Shown here: positions 23,840 through 34,540 of the stretch, piece by piece
Numbering within the stretch: the first letter of the stretch is position 1
How the letters are laid out: each line of letters starts with the position of its first letter
Source: Lobosporangium transversale
Lineage: Eukaryota > Mortierellomycota > Mortierellomycetes > Mortierellales > Mortierellaceae
Assembly: GCF_002105155.1 (NCBI RefSeq)
Contig: NW_019028990.1
Location: 551,501-615,500 of the forward strand
Reading direction: 5' to 3'
DNA: 64,000 nt
Made by a program: the position numbers and the translations under genes
Notes under the pieces: model-generated
What the model saw: the letters and a program-made list of their open reading frames with translations, nothing else
Told to the model about the DNA's origin: nothing
Databases searched by the model: none

Positions 23840-24480
23840 ATCCAAAATCAAGAAAGCTTCGAGCGCCTCTGACATTGCAAGAAATTCTTCAATTTCAAAC
23901 GGATTATACATCAAACTTATCTGGTCAAAGCTGTATTAATCTTGAGTGCCTCCGGCAATGCAATGGTTCCTTCATTCCCAATTAAGTTAGTCCGCAAGAC
24001 CAGTCTTCAAAGCGATGTTAACCTTGAGCGCCTCTGATAGCGTCATAGGTCTTGAGCTATTCCCTATGTTCAATTCATTAAGAGTCGTATTTAGCTTGAG
24101 TATCTCTGATAATTCAAAAACTCCCCCGTCCCCAATTGGATTGCCCCACAAGCTCACTCTGATCAAACTTGTGTTAATCCTCAGTACCTCTGATAATTCC
24201 AGAGCTCCTTCCTTCCCAAATGAGTTGCTAGCCAAGTCCAAAGCGACCAGAGTCGTATTGGCTTTGAGTACCTCTGACTGTGCAAGGATCCCTTCATCTC
24301 CGATTGAGTTGTACCCAAGTTCAAGGCAGTCAAAGCCCTGTTAGTCTTGAGTGCTTCCAACAGCACTAAAGCTCCTTCCTTCCCAGATGGGCTGATCCAT
24401 ACTTTCATATTGGCCAAAGTTCTGTTGATCTTGAGTGTCTCTGACAGCGCTACAATCCTTTCTGCTGTCAATTACAAAGG
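23840..24480 (-). pseudogene. Decayed leucine-rich-repeat gene (ribonuclease-inhibitor/NLRC3-type LRRs)
   Basis: Seen on the minus strand: at least six repeats of about 28 residues (84 bases) with the RI-type pattern, such as GKEGALVLLEALKTNRALTALNLG, here split: GKEGALVLLEALKTNR, then GKEGALELSEVLRINTSL, GDGGVFELSEILKLNTTL and NEGTIALPEALKINTAL. The second and third repeats are in different frames, joined by a single missing base near 24310 in the codons for NLGYNSIG, and an in-frame stop lies near 23935. No start, upstream domain or exon structure is found. Known: such repeats cap NLR-like and Ran-GAP-like proteins and occur as large families in Mortierella-type and Rhizophagus-type genomes. 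This is a relic of one such member. Confidence 0.75.
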
Positions 24481-24556
24481 ACTAGTTAAGTAATAGGCTT
24501 ATAATTGACAAAAACCTCCAAAGAAAGATCTTTAAAACTCGCCTGGACTAGCACTC

Positions 24557-24727
24557 CTGAATAGCGTGGATCCTCAAGATTTGAAAGGAAATATTTGTGA
24601 GCAGTTTGGAAGCGCTATAAAAGAACTTGGTTCCAATACGGAAACATGTGGCGAACATACTGTAGTTAATCGTGAGAGAGACGCCAAGGAACAGAAGGGT
24701 GATGAACCAAAGGGCACAAGAGTGTGA
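24557..24727 (+). pseudogene. Possible 3' remnant of an unidentified gene
   Basis: A 56-codon open stretch without an ATG, ending in TGA, reads with coding-like composition (DLKGNICEQFGSAIKELG, later ERDAKEQKGDEPKGTRV). It lies opposite to and beside the LRR relic. I do not recognise the family; it may be the tail of another decayed accessory gene. Confidence 0.25.
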
Positions 24728-24980
24728 AGTAAGTACTCATACTAATATGTATTCTGGGTATAACAAGCAAGGCGCAGAACTTGGGTTGATCTTTCTTAGA
24801 AAGCACTAAATCAATGGACTGGACTTTGGTGCTAGTTATAACTCTCTTTGCATATGGTCCTTCTAGTTCTCCACTTGCTTTTTTTTTTTTTTTGTTACAA
24901 GAAAAGCTCTATTATTCAAGCATAACAAGTTAATTCGGTCCGTCATGATCAAGAAGACTGAACGCTCTACAACATAGAAT

Positions 24981-25082
24981 CGACCTTATCGCTCTTTTTG
25001 GCTAGTCCTTTTTATTTACAAGAGTTTTGTTAAGTAAACCTTTTATATTTGAAAAGGTCTACTAAAAAGAGCGACATGGTCG
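24981..25082. repeat. Imperfect inverted repeat, about 31-bp arms
   Basis: CGACCTTATCGCTCTTTTT at 24981 matches the reverse complement of AAAAAGAGCGACATGGTCG ending at 25082 with two mismatches, and the similarity continues inward through an AAAGGNCTA-like segment. The loop is about 40 bases. It could be a transcript hairpin or the remains of a small inverted-repeat transposon; no target duplication was found. Confidence 0.6.
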
Positions 25083-25823
25083 ACCCTCTGCTCTGCAAAC
25101 ATCTTGTTTGTCGATGCTTTAATTAATCTAGTCTAGTTTAGTCTAATGTGGCCCAAAGTGAGGACAATATGTTAACGATTGTCTTTATAGTGGTCCACTT
25201 AACTTTCAGTGGACATTCTAACAACAGTCCTGCATCGTTCTTAGGGGCTCATTTGCAATAGAAGCTTTTAAGGCTATCATAAACTGTAATCAAAGTTGTA
25301 TTATAGTAAAAGCGGAAAAAGTGATCAGTTGACATGTGGCAAATTCAAATTTATAATCCTTTTCAAATGTCCTCTTCAATGATCATTTCAGTCCTCCTGG
25401 GGAGCAGTTGTAAGCAGAGGAATGAGCAAGTAGAGTGTGAACAAACGTTTATCTGAGCACTAAGGATTGTCACGTCACAATGACCCAGAAAATGGCACGT
25501 GGCTGATTTGAAAAAAATATTTTCTCACGCAAAGCCTAACCTTGAAATAAAGGAACAAATTTATCAGTTGCTCCTTTCTTTCCTTTGCTCCACTTCATTT
25601 TCGCCACCTTTTTCATATTTCACCACTTACCTCTTTTATTCATTCCAAGCCTTCATTTATTGCCTTTCTTTTCCTTTCCTTCTTTTTTTTTTGCCTTACA
25701 CATTTTTCATTATTGTTTCCATACCGTGACCACGGGTGAAAGAGTAAGAATATACTTTTGCCTATTTAGCCATCATTCTCCCTGCATTTCAACCACACTC
25801 AGTCTCACTCATCTTAATTTTCA

Positions 25824-28306
25824 ATGGCCACCACAAGGAGCTCAACACAAAAAAACATGGCTGCAAATGATTCCACAGAGAGCCAAGCACAAAAAAACAT
25901 GGCTGCAAATAAGCCTGAGGATGCCTCCACACTCAATAAACGAAAAAGAGAAAACCAACACCCACAACGAAAAAAGCGCGCCATCCCACTGCTGCTGCAG
26001 CTGAACTGCGTTGTTGAGGGAGAAGCAACGTCGTTCCCAGTAGAGATTTTCTGCGATAAATCGGTCGGGATGCTCAAGCAAGCCATCAAAGCAGAGAAAG
26101 CCAATGCATTTAAGGATATTGACGCTGACCAGCTCACCCTCTACAAGGTCTCCATCCCTGACAAAGGTGAGGTCATCTTTGAGTCAGGAATCGAGTCAAA
26201 AGAGGCTCTCACAATCGCGTCAATGGAGCTTTGGGAGATACTTAATTCTGAACTTCCAAGGAAAACTATCCATGTTTTTGTCAAGCCACCACAGCGAGGT
26301 ATATCTTTGGCTCTTGATGGACTGATTGTTGATATTTCCAGCTGATGAAGCTTGGTTTATATCTTAAACGGCCATGTGCATGATATCACCATTTGGTTTG
26401 TGTCTTGATAACTCAACGTTCTTTCTCATTATTCGCTTTTGATACTTAGCTCAGAAAAGAAAACAAGATGGAGATTCTGGTGAGTTTGGCTGAGAACCTG
26501 GTTATTGATCAATTCAGAGTGATGTGCAGTGCAGAAATCAAAAATATTGACTTTGATCACTCTATCTCCTTTATCAGAGTCACCCTCTAAAAAAGCTCGT
26601 CCAAGTATAAGTAGAGATCCTCTTATGGATGCGATTACAGAAGCAGGGCTTGTAACGAAAGGGATAGTGAATGGTAGCCCTGCCATCTCGCGTCTAAACT
26701 CGAAAGAGAGGGTCAAGCTGCTTTTGTACATGGAGGAGGGGTTATCAGGAGATAGTATTTACTGCAGCATTATTAGCGTGGCTCGCGAGCTCCGAAATTC
26801 TGGTGGTATCAAGGATTCCAAAATATTGACTGCCCCTGAGGGTCGTATCTTCCCTGTTGCCGGAACAAGGCATCTTTATATCAGAGATGAGTATAAAGAG
26901 CTTTATGACCATATTACATCCGAATTAAGTACCCCTCATGAAGTAACTCGTTTGAACCGACTCTTTGTCACTGGAACGCCTGGAATTGGGAAGTCAGCCT
27001 TTTTGGTCTATTTTGCCATCCGCCTCCTTGCCGAACACGATGAGGAAAATCCACCGATTATTATTTTCCATGAGAAGCAGAATACCGAATGTTATGCCTA
27101 CGGAGGAACAACTTGCCAACGTTATGGGGAGAGAGTAGATTTCAAAAATTTCCTTGAGCAACGTGAAACGTGGTATTTAGTTGATAGTGGTGAAAATCCT
27201 CAACCAGGTAAAGCCAGGACGATATTTTCAGCATCGCCAAGAACTCTCTATGGGCATTACGATGAACTCACCAAGGAAAATACACCAGATAGCTACTATC
27301 ATATGTCACTCTGGAGTCTGGATGAGCTTAAGGAATGTAGAGCCAATGTAAAGTTTTTTCATGTAGTGAGTGAAGCATTTTTGGAGGAGCTTTTTTACTA
27401 CTTGGGGGGCGTGCCAAGACAGGTTCTACAGTGTCCAGCCGATGTACTATCCAAAAATCAAAAAAATACTGAGCGTGCTAAAGAGGCTGCGTTATTCCGC
27501 GTCAATAATGCCATTAAAACACTCGAGAAACCAGCAGATCTTCTAAGGCTCTTTGCACGGGGAAAAGAAGCGAGTGAATTTAGTCGTTTACTCCATAGAG
27601 TCCCCACTTCTGACCATCTCGACTTCTACCTGGTGTGGGCATCTCGTTGGGTCGAATCACAGATTATGGACAAAATAAAAGATAACACTTGGGTCGATGT
27701 GTTGGCGAGACTTGTCAAAGGCGGAGAGGATATAGATAAAGGCCCACTGTTTGAAATCTATGCTCATCACTTATTTCGACGTGGTGATATTAGATTTCCC
27801 TTTAGGGATCTCCAGTCAGGCGAAACAGGATTTCTTGATTTCCAGCAAATCCAGAAGAGGTGTTTATCCGGACTTCAGAGGGATTATCAGGGCTCACTCA
27901 AGCAGCTGGCAAGTTGTTTGTACCAGAACATTCTAAATTTCCGTGCATTGATTTTGCATTGGGACCCAACGAGCTATTTCAGGTCACAGTATCAGAGGGG
28001 CATCCGATCAAGCAAGCACCATTCAAGGAGATGATTGATTGTATTACTGGACCCTGCTTGAAGGGAGACCGATCAAAGTCGAAGGGAGACCGATCAAAGT
28101 CGAAGGGAAGTGATGATATTTTCCTCTATTTTGTGGTGCCAGGAGACGTATATAACGATTTTAAAGTTCAGAACTTTCTTACCGCCAGAAATACGGTCGT
28201 CAAGAAGCCATATAAATGCTTAAAACATGTAAGACAGCGTGTCATAAAAATCGACATCGAAGCTGCATATTCAGGAGGATCAGCCGGTACGAATCTGAAG
28301 AATTAA
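25824..28306 (+). CDS. Crinkler (CRN) family protein: ubiquitin-like head, P-loop NTPase, PD-(D/E)XK nuclease; frame change near 27.84 kb
   Basis: Seen: exons 25824-26298, 26450-26479 and 26578 onwards join cleanly (GTATAT and GTGAGT donors, phase 1). No signal peptide. A basic stretch (NKRKRENQHPQRKKRA) precedes the Crinkler header (LLLQLNCVVEGEATSFPVEI through DADQLTLYKVSI), then a second basic NLS-like linker and a P-loop NTPase with GTPGIGKS (26973-26996). The C-terminal part carries the three pieces of the CRN nuclease core: Glu in LFEIYAH (27753), Asp in FPCIDFA (27950) and Gln in FQVTVS (27980). The Glu lies in one frame and the Asp/Gln in another; the switch falls between 27839 and 27860. 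A 65-base intron (27781-27845, weak GTGGTG donor) could bridge it but would remove conserved residues, so a one-base indel is more likely. Known: CRN effectors act in nuclei, some as DNA-damaging nucleases; here possibly host-directed or intra-fungal. Probable recent pseudogene or spliced variant. Confidence 0.78.
28060..28101 (+). repeat. 21-bp tandem duplication in the Crinkler 3' part
   Basis: Two perfect adjacent copies of a 21-base unit (starting GAAGGGAGACC) encode a duplicated KGDRSKS. It keeps frame and sits in a probable surface loop of the nuclease domain. Confidence 0.9.
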
Positions 28307-28599
28307 ATCGAATAGCAATCAAGTGGATGAAATTTTGTCTTTTTTTAAAAAAAGCATTATACCCGTTCCTTGAGAAATTTTTACAATGGTTCATTCTTTA
28401 TGAATGAAGCCATCATTATCCACTTACCTTCTAGACGAATAAATAGAGCGGTTTAATCCGTCCTCCCTTCTACTTGGGGCATTTAGAACTTTATAAAGCT
28501 GTGATCATTATGCGATCTTGTGTGCAAGAAAAGGCAGGATTTTGTGATACTATTATCAAAGAGTTTTGTAAAAACGGATAGAGATGAAGAATCCTGTGG

Positions 28600-30460
28600 A
28601 GAACCCAGTGAGAGTCTGATGATGAGACCCAAAACCATATTATTATCACCAGGACAGCTGGCATAGGAAATTATCCTTTCTCGTATGCTTTGTCATCTGG
28701 ATGCTTGCCACTTGCGGAAGACCTATCAATTATCATCATCCAGGGCGCCAAAACGTTTACCGGGAGCTAGGATGACAGCTCCACTCTAAAGACATAAATG
28801 TCCCATGGTGCGCGTGCACGGGATGGCAACCTGTGGCCAATGAGATCATATTAGTTGTATGTTCGGCCAATTTACCCTTTTTACTTGTCCGAAGGTAGAA
28901 TGACGCCTAGCCAATGGATGCTATTGCAAGTGTGTCCACAGGTCCTTGGAGAAGTCCATTGAGGAAACTCGGTTCCATCCAGGACAGATTTATTCCTAGC
29001 GTTCTTCACAAAAGTAGCAGAATTGCTTGGTGGAGTTGGCTTTAATTGCCTTGACAAGCTCCTGCAAGATTGGTTCGACAATCTAATCAGGGTCCTTTCG
29101 GAGCGGCATCAAAGCAACTCTATGTTTTTGGTTGTTTTGAACGAGGCGCAGGATGTGGGGAGGGGAGGCTAAATACCAGTTTATTAATAACGACGACACT
29201 ATGCGACCAATATTATCAGCATTCTTTCATGGATTGGAGGGCTTATCAGAGGATTTACCACGAATTTGCATAGTTCCTTGCGGGATAGGCTTTTGTATTT
29301 ATGATCCTGCTTGGGTTAAGAGAACTGGCAAAGCTTCAAGGAATATCGAGAAATTCTCGATGACTCGAGGTTCAAGAGTGCAGTATCGTTTCCTAGATGG
29401 GATAATCAAGCAAAAGTCCGGACATACTTCAAGACACTTGTGCGATATTTGGAGAAATAAAGTCACTCAAGCTCTGCATCAAAGCGGAGAGGCCATTTTA
29501 ATGATCAAGCAATCGAGATGCTATATGCTTGGTCCTGTGGTCGTCTCCGTCCAATGATCACTATAATAGAGAGCGTCATTGGACGTGCCGATGCAGGCCT
29601 TTGGAAGCAAGAAATCAAGGGCCTGGTGTGGTCGCTCACTGATCCAGGATATAAAGAATCTGGTAACCTATGCCATGAGTAATCTAGGATTCTGAAGCGT
29701 ATTAACAAAGGGGATGCAGGAATTAAAACCACTGTCGACATCAGGGAAACCTTCGGTCGAGCCGTAAAGAATGAATAGATTACTATATAGTAAAGACTTG
29801 ATATTGGAGTACAATGAGCCTGTTCCGGTCGAGGCTTCGTTTGCTCGAATTGTCGTTAATCAAAGGAAGAAGGAGTTTACAATAATCGTTGAGCCAATAG
29901 CATTTATAGCAGCAATTAACTTGTTTGAAGTGGATGACCCTTGATTGGTTAAATTGGTTAATAGTGTGTTGCTAGACGCCCCTACGTCTGGCACAAAGGG
30001 CACACATTTTGAGTATTTCAGTCCCGCTTTGTTAATTTCAATCTTCCAGAATTATAACAATGAACGAATTATTGGATACTCACTGTAACAAAGACTCAAT
30101 ACATGAATCCAAGTTAATCTCGCTCTTTTTTGTTTCCAAAAGAGAACCCATCTGGACCAGATATCGTCTTTGTACTGGAATCGGAGGGTAAATATTATCC
30201 TGGTTCCGTACAGTCAAAAATCGGCGATAAGGTCAAGAATTAAGGATGCCCACAATACACCTTGCCATAATTGCATCAAAGAACACCTCTCATCACCGTC
30301 TTCTCTCGGCTTTTGCTCGAATGGCATATCCTTGTTGCTGTTGTTTAGGCCTTACTTATCACGTTGCCTTATCATGTTGTCTTATCACGAACAGGGTGAT
30401 TATTCGCTAGCTAAAGTCAAAGAAGTTCCTACCATCAAAGACAAACGAATATAAACGACG
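28600..30460 (+). pseudogene. Decayed Crinkler-associated P-loop NTPase/nuclease gene
   Basis: Seen in shifting frames on the plus strand: a P-loop-like IIITRTAGIGN near 28640, FLVVLNEAQDVG (Walker B-like) near 29130, RPILSAFFHGLEGL with LPRICIVPCGIGFCIYDPAW (29200-29320), AIEMLYAWSCGRLRPMITII (29505-29580), a REEDPA-like strand EYNEPVPVEASFARIV (29810), and PSGPDIVFVLESEGKYYPG near 30150. The order matches large Mortierella/Rhizophagus proteins in which such an NTPase and a C-terminal nuclease-like domain follow a Crinkler head. Multiple stops and at least five frame changes exclude function; the Crinkler head itself is missing. It lies directly downstream of the better-preserved CRN gene, so the two may derive from a former cluster. 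Confidence 0.6.
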
Positions 30461-31110
30461 TACTCAATATTAGCTTGTTGAACTTCCTTGAAAGTGCAAG
30501 GGAGTCCCTCAAGAAGTCAGAATTGACTCGAGCTGTGGAGGATGAGGGAGAAGGAAGCAAGCCCAAAGAACCACAGGCAAGGAGGACATCAAAGAGAATT
30601 GCCGATAAAGCTCAAGCTATGGAGCATCGCCCTAGCTCATGGAATATGAGTCCAACGTTTTCAAGAAGTTTGGGGCTCCTCTTCCAGTTTATGTTTGCGT
30701 AGTCTTCATCAGTCAGGTCTTCACCGGCTGCCTTTAAAACACGCCGTGTTAAGGAACCCTTGTGAAAGTTTCAATCCCTGGCTGAGATCTTCTTCATCTA
30801 CGTCAGACTGCTGCTATCTCTTCGTCTGGATTGTGCCATAGGCAAGTGGATTCAGAACAAGGCCATTGGTAGAATCGTCCCTTTGGGTTTGAACCGAGTT
30901 ATACCTTTGTCTTGTGCCTGTAGGGGTACCTTGTCTCGATAGCCATGAAACATGCGATCTCCTTCAATGTCACAAAGAGAGCCTGTATCTAGACCTCTTT
31001 TGTTCCCTGTACACATTCAAACACTGCAGCCTTGGGAGGATTGTCGAGAGGATGTCAGTTAGGACGTGTTCAGACAGATACACATACCGAGGGGGGACGT
31101 AAGGAAGTCT

Positions 31111-31142
<32 letters not shown>

Positions 31143-32504
31143 CCCACTCCATTGTTCTCTGGCAAGAAAAGCTCATCGAACAATAAAAAAAATAGAGAGC
31201 TTTAATAGAGAGCAATCGACTGCAGAATATGCATGAGGATTCTCTACACAAAGTTATATCTTTGTGCTCCTGTGGTGAATACATGGGTAGATTTGACTCG
31301 GTCTGTAGGAACTGATTTGAAACAGGTGGCTACATCCTTGTCAAAGGTAACAACAAAAGAAAAAAGTCTTCTTTCTTCTTTTTATCAGAGAATGGCCTCA
31401 TATGATGCTCTTTGCTCCAACAGCTCCAGCACTTTTGCGTTAAAGCAGAGATATTCGTTGGCTCTCGGGTTCCGGCATCATTGGTGGAGATAGGAGTGAT
31501 GTAGTTGCATGCGCTTATTGCTTGTAGTAAGAACTATCTTAGTACCTTTCCTTACTAGACGACGCCCTGTTAATGGTGATATTGTGCAGCGCCTTGTGGA
31601 AGGAGGGAGAGCAGAAGCGAGATTAATACCGACGCGTTTGATCCTCTCCTAGAAGTATTTTTGATTATGGAGTGATCGCCAAAATAAAGTTTGTTCATTT
31701 CTTCTGGAGGCATCAATGGAAAAGGCTTGTGTTTTAGCAAAATGTGTTTGTGCATGTACAGAAACAAAAGAGATGCTTCAGCTGCTTATTCGTGCACACA
31801 ATGATTGACGAACAAAAAAGGAAAAAGATTTGCCAAATAAAAAAAAAGCCCGCGATAAAAGAAGGCATATGCAGACAACAAATAAACACAGCAACTGTTT
31901 GCTCACATACATTTTTTTCACCGTTGTGTCTGTATCTCTTCTAAGCTTTCTGTCTGGCCGTTTAACACAAGGAACCCTCAGAAAAAGAAATACCTCGCAT
32001 GATTGGTGCCAGGTCTGAAAACAACAATAATGCAATGCTGTACGTGGAAGATAGGGTCTAGAAGCTATACCATTGATCACAACTGCTACTCATGCTCTCT
32101 TGCCAAGGACTTGAACAGGCATACCAACCCCTTCTTCCTTGCTCTCATAACCGCTCACATCCTTTCGATGCATTCTTTCGCCGTTTATGTCCACTACATC
32201 TGAACCACACACAGTTCATCACTCACTCCAACAGAGATATTTGTATCACCTTGGGTATGATATGTTGCTGTGGTTCCCTCTGGTTTCAACAGGCCCAACA
32301 AACTCTATTAGCAGTGATTATCAACCCAAATACATCAAGGGAACGCAAGAAGACAAGCAAATGATGCGACAAATCAAGTCTCGTCGAGCTGTACAGAAAA
32401 AGATCAAGTTAGTCAGGCTGTAGAACGAATCAACTCAGATTGCCTCAATCATACGACGAATATTATCATCACTATATCACATCAATCAATCAATAAACGA
32501 TACA
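30461..32504. other. Decayed, mostly non-coding part of the accessory island
   Basis: No intact gene. A short coding-like run (30475-30690, ARRTSKRIADKAQAMEHRP) switches frame to MEYESNVFKKFGAPLP and ends in stops; I do not recognise it. A T31 run lies at 31111-31142. An open frame ending at 32423 (EDKQMMRQIKSRRAVQKK) is in the same frame as the presumed Fanzor start and could be an upstream part of that gene, separated by one stop codon. Confidence 0.35.
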
Positions 32505-34159
32505 ATGAGGCCCCCCAAGCGGACAATGGAGTCATGCGAAAGTCTTCATGAGTATTATGGTCTAACCCAACAGTTCGAGAGGAGATAGTCCAATTGTTGG
32601 AACTAAACATGAGTACCAAGGGGGCTGCGGAGGACAAGATCCTTAGCCACAAGGGGATATTGTTGCAGGAGCTGTTTTCCTTGAAAGGATACAAGGACGT
32701 TGGACTGCAATCTGATGATGGCCCTAGAAGGAAACTACGGACATCGTTCTTTACAAACGGCCTTACCCTAACACTTCTTGCCTATGATACATCGAAGCAA
32801 AAAAGAGGTAGAGGTTCGCAAGCTGCCCAACCTTCGGATACTCAAAGATCTCAAGCAGTCCAGGCTTCTTCAAGTGCTCAGCAGGGATCCTCGTCTTCAG
32901 GCCATGGTGCAGGTGATGGTGGTGATGATGGAGACGACGACGGAAATGAAGATGACGATATCTTGCTGGGTATCAGCGATATTGACTTGCTCGAAGTTGA
33001 TGAACCATTCTTAGATGGCGAAGAGGGAGAAGAAGCAGCTGAAGAAGGTACATCGAGCACAAATCCACTGTTCCCGGTGAGTCCCAGTCCCCGGCGTGAG
33101 ATCAACTGGAAGCAGAGATCCCGTCTCCTCGAGAATGTAGAAGTTAAATATGACACCCAGGCAGCATGCCCTCCCCCCGAAAGTACCATTATCATTGGGA
33201 TCGATCCAGGCGAGAGGTACTCGATGACAATTGCAAAGTTGGATCCAAGGGAACCTAACGAACGTGAGATCCTCCGGATTTCTAGAGCGTACCTTTACAA
33301 ACCATCCAAGAAGTTTCAGGGCGAGCTAGAGAGGCGAAAGCTTAGAAGAGGAATTACAGAGATTGAAAGCAATATTCCGTCATTCTCAAGGCCTACTTTA
33401 ACACAGTATTCCGCTTATATGAGCTTGCGCTAAATCAAGCTCCATCAAGTACTGGAGGTAGTTTCTCTGGTAGTGGGGTTGGGGCCAGTAGAGCAGGGAC
33501 CGGTAGTAGCAGTGGAGTTGAGGCCAGTAGTAGCAGTGGATCTGGGACCAGTGACGACAATAGGGAGACTATATATAGGGCGCTTGTCGATTTCTATAAT
33601 GACGGGTGGTTTGTTCGGAATAGCTGGGATATTAGAAAAGCACAGAACGGATGCGTTGATTATGTGATCAAGGCAATTCTGAAGCTTGCGGGCGGAAGCA
33701 ATGGAAGAAGAAGAGATGCCAATACGAATGCGGTGATCTGTATTGGACTAGGATCATTCAAGACAAACCGAGGACAAGTATCGAAGCATGGGATATTGAT
33801 GAAGAAGCTTGTTGAAAAGGTAAAAAAAAAATCCCTTGATCAATGACATTCAATTTTTGAGTCTCTTTTTTAACGAGTATTAAATCTGGCTCGAACAGGC
33901 AAAATCTCTAGACTACCCCATTGTAGGTTGTCATGAATACTACACATCTGCCAAGTGTCCACGGCCTCACTGTGACAGTATATTGGAGAATGTTCCTTTT
34001 CGATCCAAGTACTGCCGAAATTGTAAAGCATACTTTGATCGAGATGCTGTTGGTGCTGAGAACATCGCAAGGGTCTGTGAGTCGCAGATAAGAGAGCAAA
34101 AACGACCTGCAAAATATATATATGCCGCCGGACGGAGGAACTCAAGGCCAAGCTTCTAG
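32505..34159 (+). pseudogene. Fanzor (eukaryotic TnpB-like RNA-guided endonuclease), frame-interrupted copy
   Basis: Seen: an ATG at 32505 opens with MRPPKRTMES (NLS-like); after a frame change near 32560 the main reading block runs to 33433, a third block covers 33406-33819, and a clean intron (GTAAAA...AACAG) leads to the last exon 33899-34159. The block before RuvC contains KGAAEDKILSHKGILLQELF and LRTSFFTNGLTLTLLAYDT, then a Ser/Asp/Glu-rich linker. RuvC-I is IIIGIDPGERYS (Asp at 33203), RuvC-II is GCHEYYTSAKCP (Glu at 33935), RuvC-III is YFDRDAVGAENIA (Asp at 34043), with a four-Cys zinc finger between II and III (CPRPHC...YCRNC). These are the diagnostic elements of TnpB/Fanzor nucleases. 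The switch at about 33.41 kb could be an intron (GTATTC donor at 33406, several AG acceptors) or an indel. A TA-repeat near 34110-34122 decides between a short tail and a Gly-rich, KRKF-bearing tail ending at 34337. The catalytic triad is intact, function uncertain. Confidence 0.85.
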
Positions 34160-34337
34160 CGGTAGTGGCGGCGGTGGAGGTAGTGGTGGCAGTGGTGGCA
34201 GTGGTGGTGGTAGTAGCAGATCCACAAAAAGGAAATTTTCAGATGAAGGAGGAGGAGGAGTAGAGGGATCAAGACCACCGAAAGGGCCTTTGCTGGGTCC
34301 AGGAGGAGGGGGAGAGACAAGCCGACAACAACAGTAG
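34122..34337 (+). other. Gly/Ser-rich alternative C-terminal reading frame of the Fanzor
   Basis: An open frame overlapping the end of the Fanzor last exon encodes QGQASSGSGGGGGSGGSGG followed by a basic STKRKF motif and a Gly/Pro-rich end. It would be joined to the Fanzor if the adjacent TA dinucleotide run were one unit longer. Low-complexity Gly tails with a nuclear signal are plausible for a Fanzor, but this is inference; the tail might just be GGT/GGA repeat DNA. Confidence 0.5.
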
Positions 34338-34420
34338 GACACAATCTACTACAAACATGACTAGGTCCAGAAAGGCCTTCGTCTTAAAAAAATTGGTTTG
34401 ATAGTACTTTTTTTTCTTGG

Positions 34421-34446
34421 TTAATTTATTTATTTATTTATTTATT
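34421..34446. repeat. TTTA tetranucleotide microsatellite
   Basis: About six copies of TTTA between the Fanzor 3' end and the next transposon-like element. Confidence 0.9.
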
Positions 34447-34540
34447 TCTGTGTTCTAATACATTTCTTCTTTTTACAATAGATGGAATGTCTCGTTTTTT
34501 AATGGGACGGACTATATTAATGCGTTTTAATAGGACGGAC

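Larger units (their letters stand above)
24480..25823. other. Non-coding spacer upstream of the Crinkler gene
   Basis: Apart from the remnant and inverted repeat listed separately, no gene is visible. It contains a T14-15 run near 24878 and a CT/T-rich leader (about 25570-25720) directly before the Crinkler ATG, resembling the leaders of expressed genes in this window, which suggests the Crinkler promoter is intact. Confidence 0.45.

Noticed and set aside
27781..27845. A 65-base intron to explain the Crinkler frame switch
   Set aside because: The donor GTGGTG is weak and removal would delete residues that fit the conserved nuclease region; kept only as an alternative.
33870..34151. Minus-strand frame opposite the Fanzor last exon
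   Set aside because: Antisense to a strongly recognisable RuvC/zinc-finger exon.
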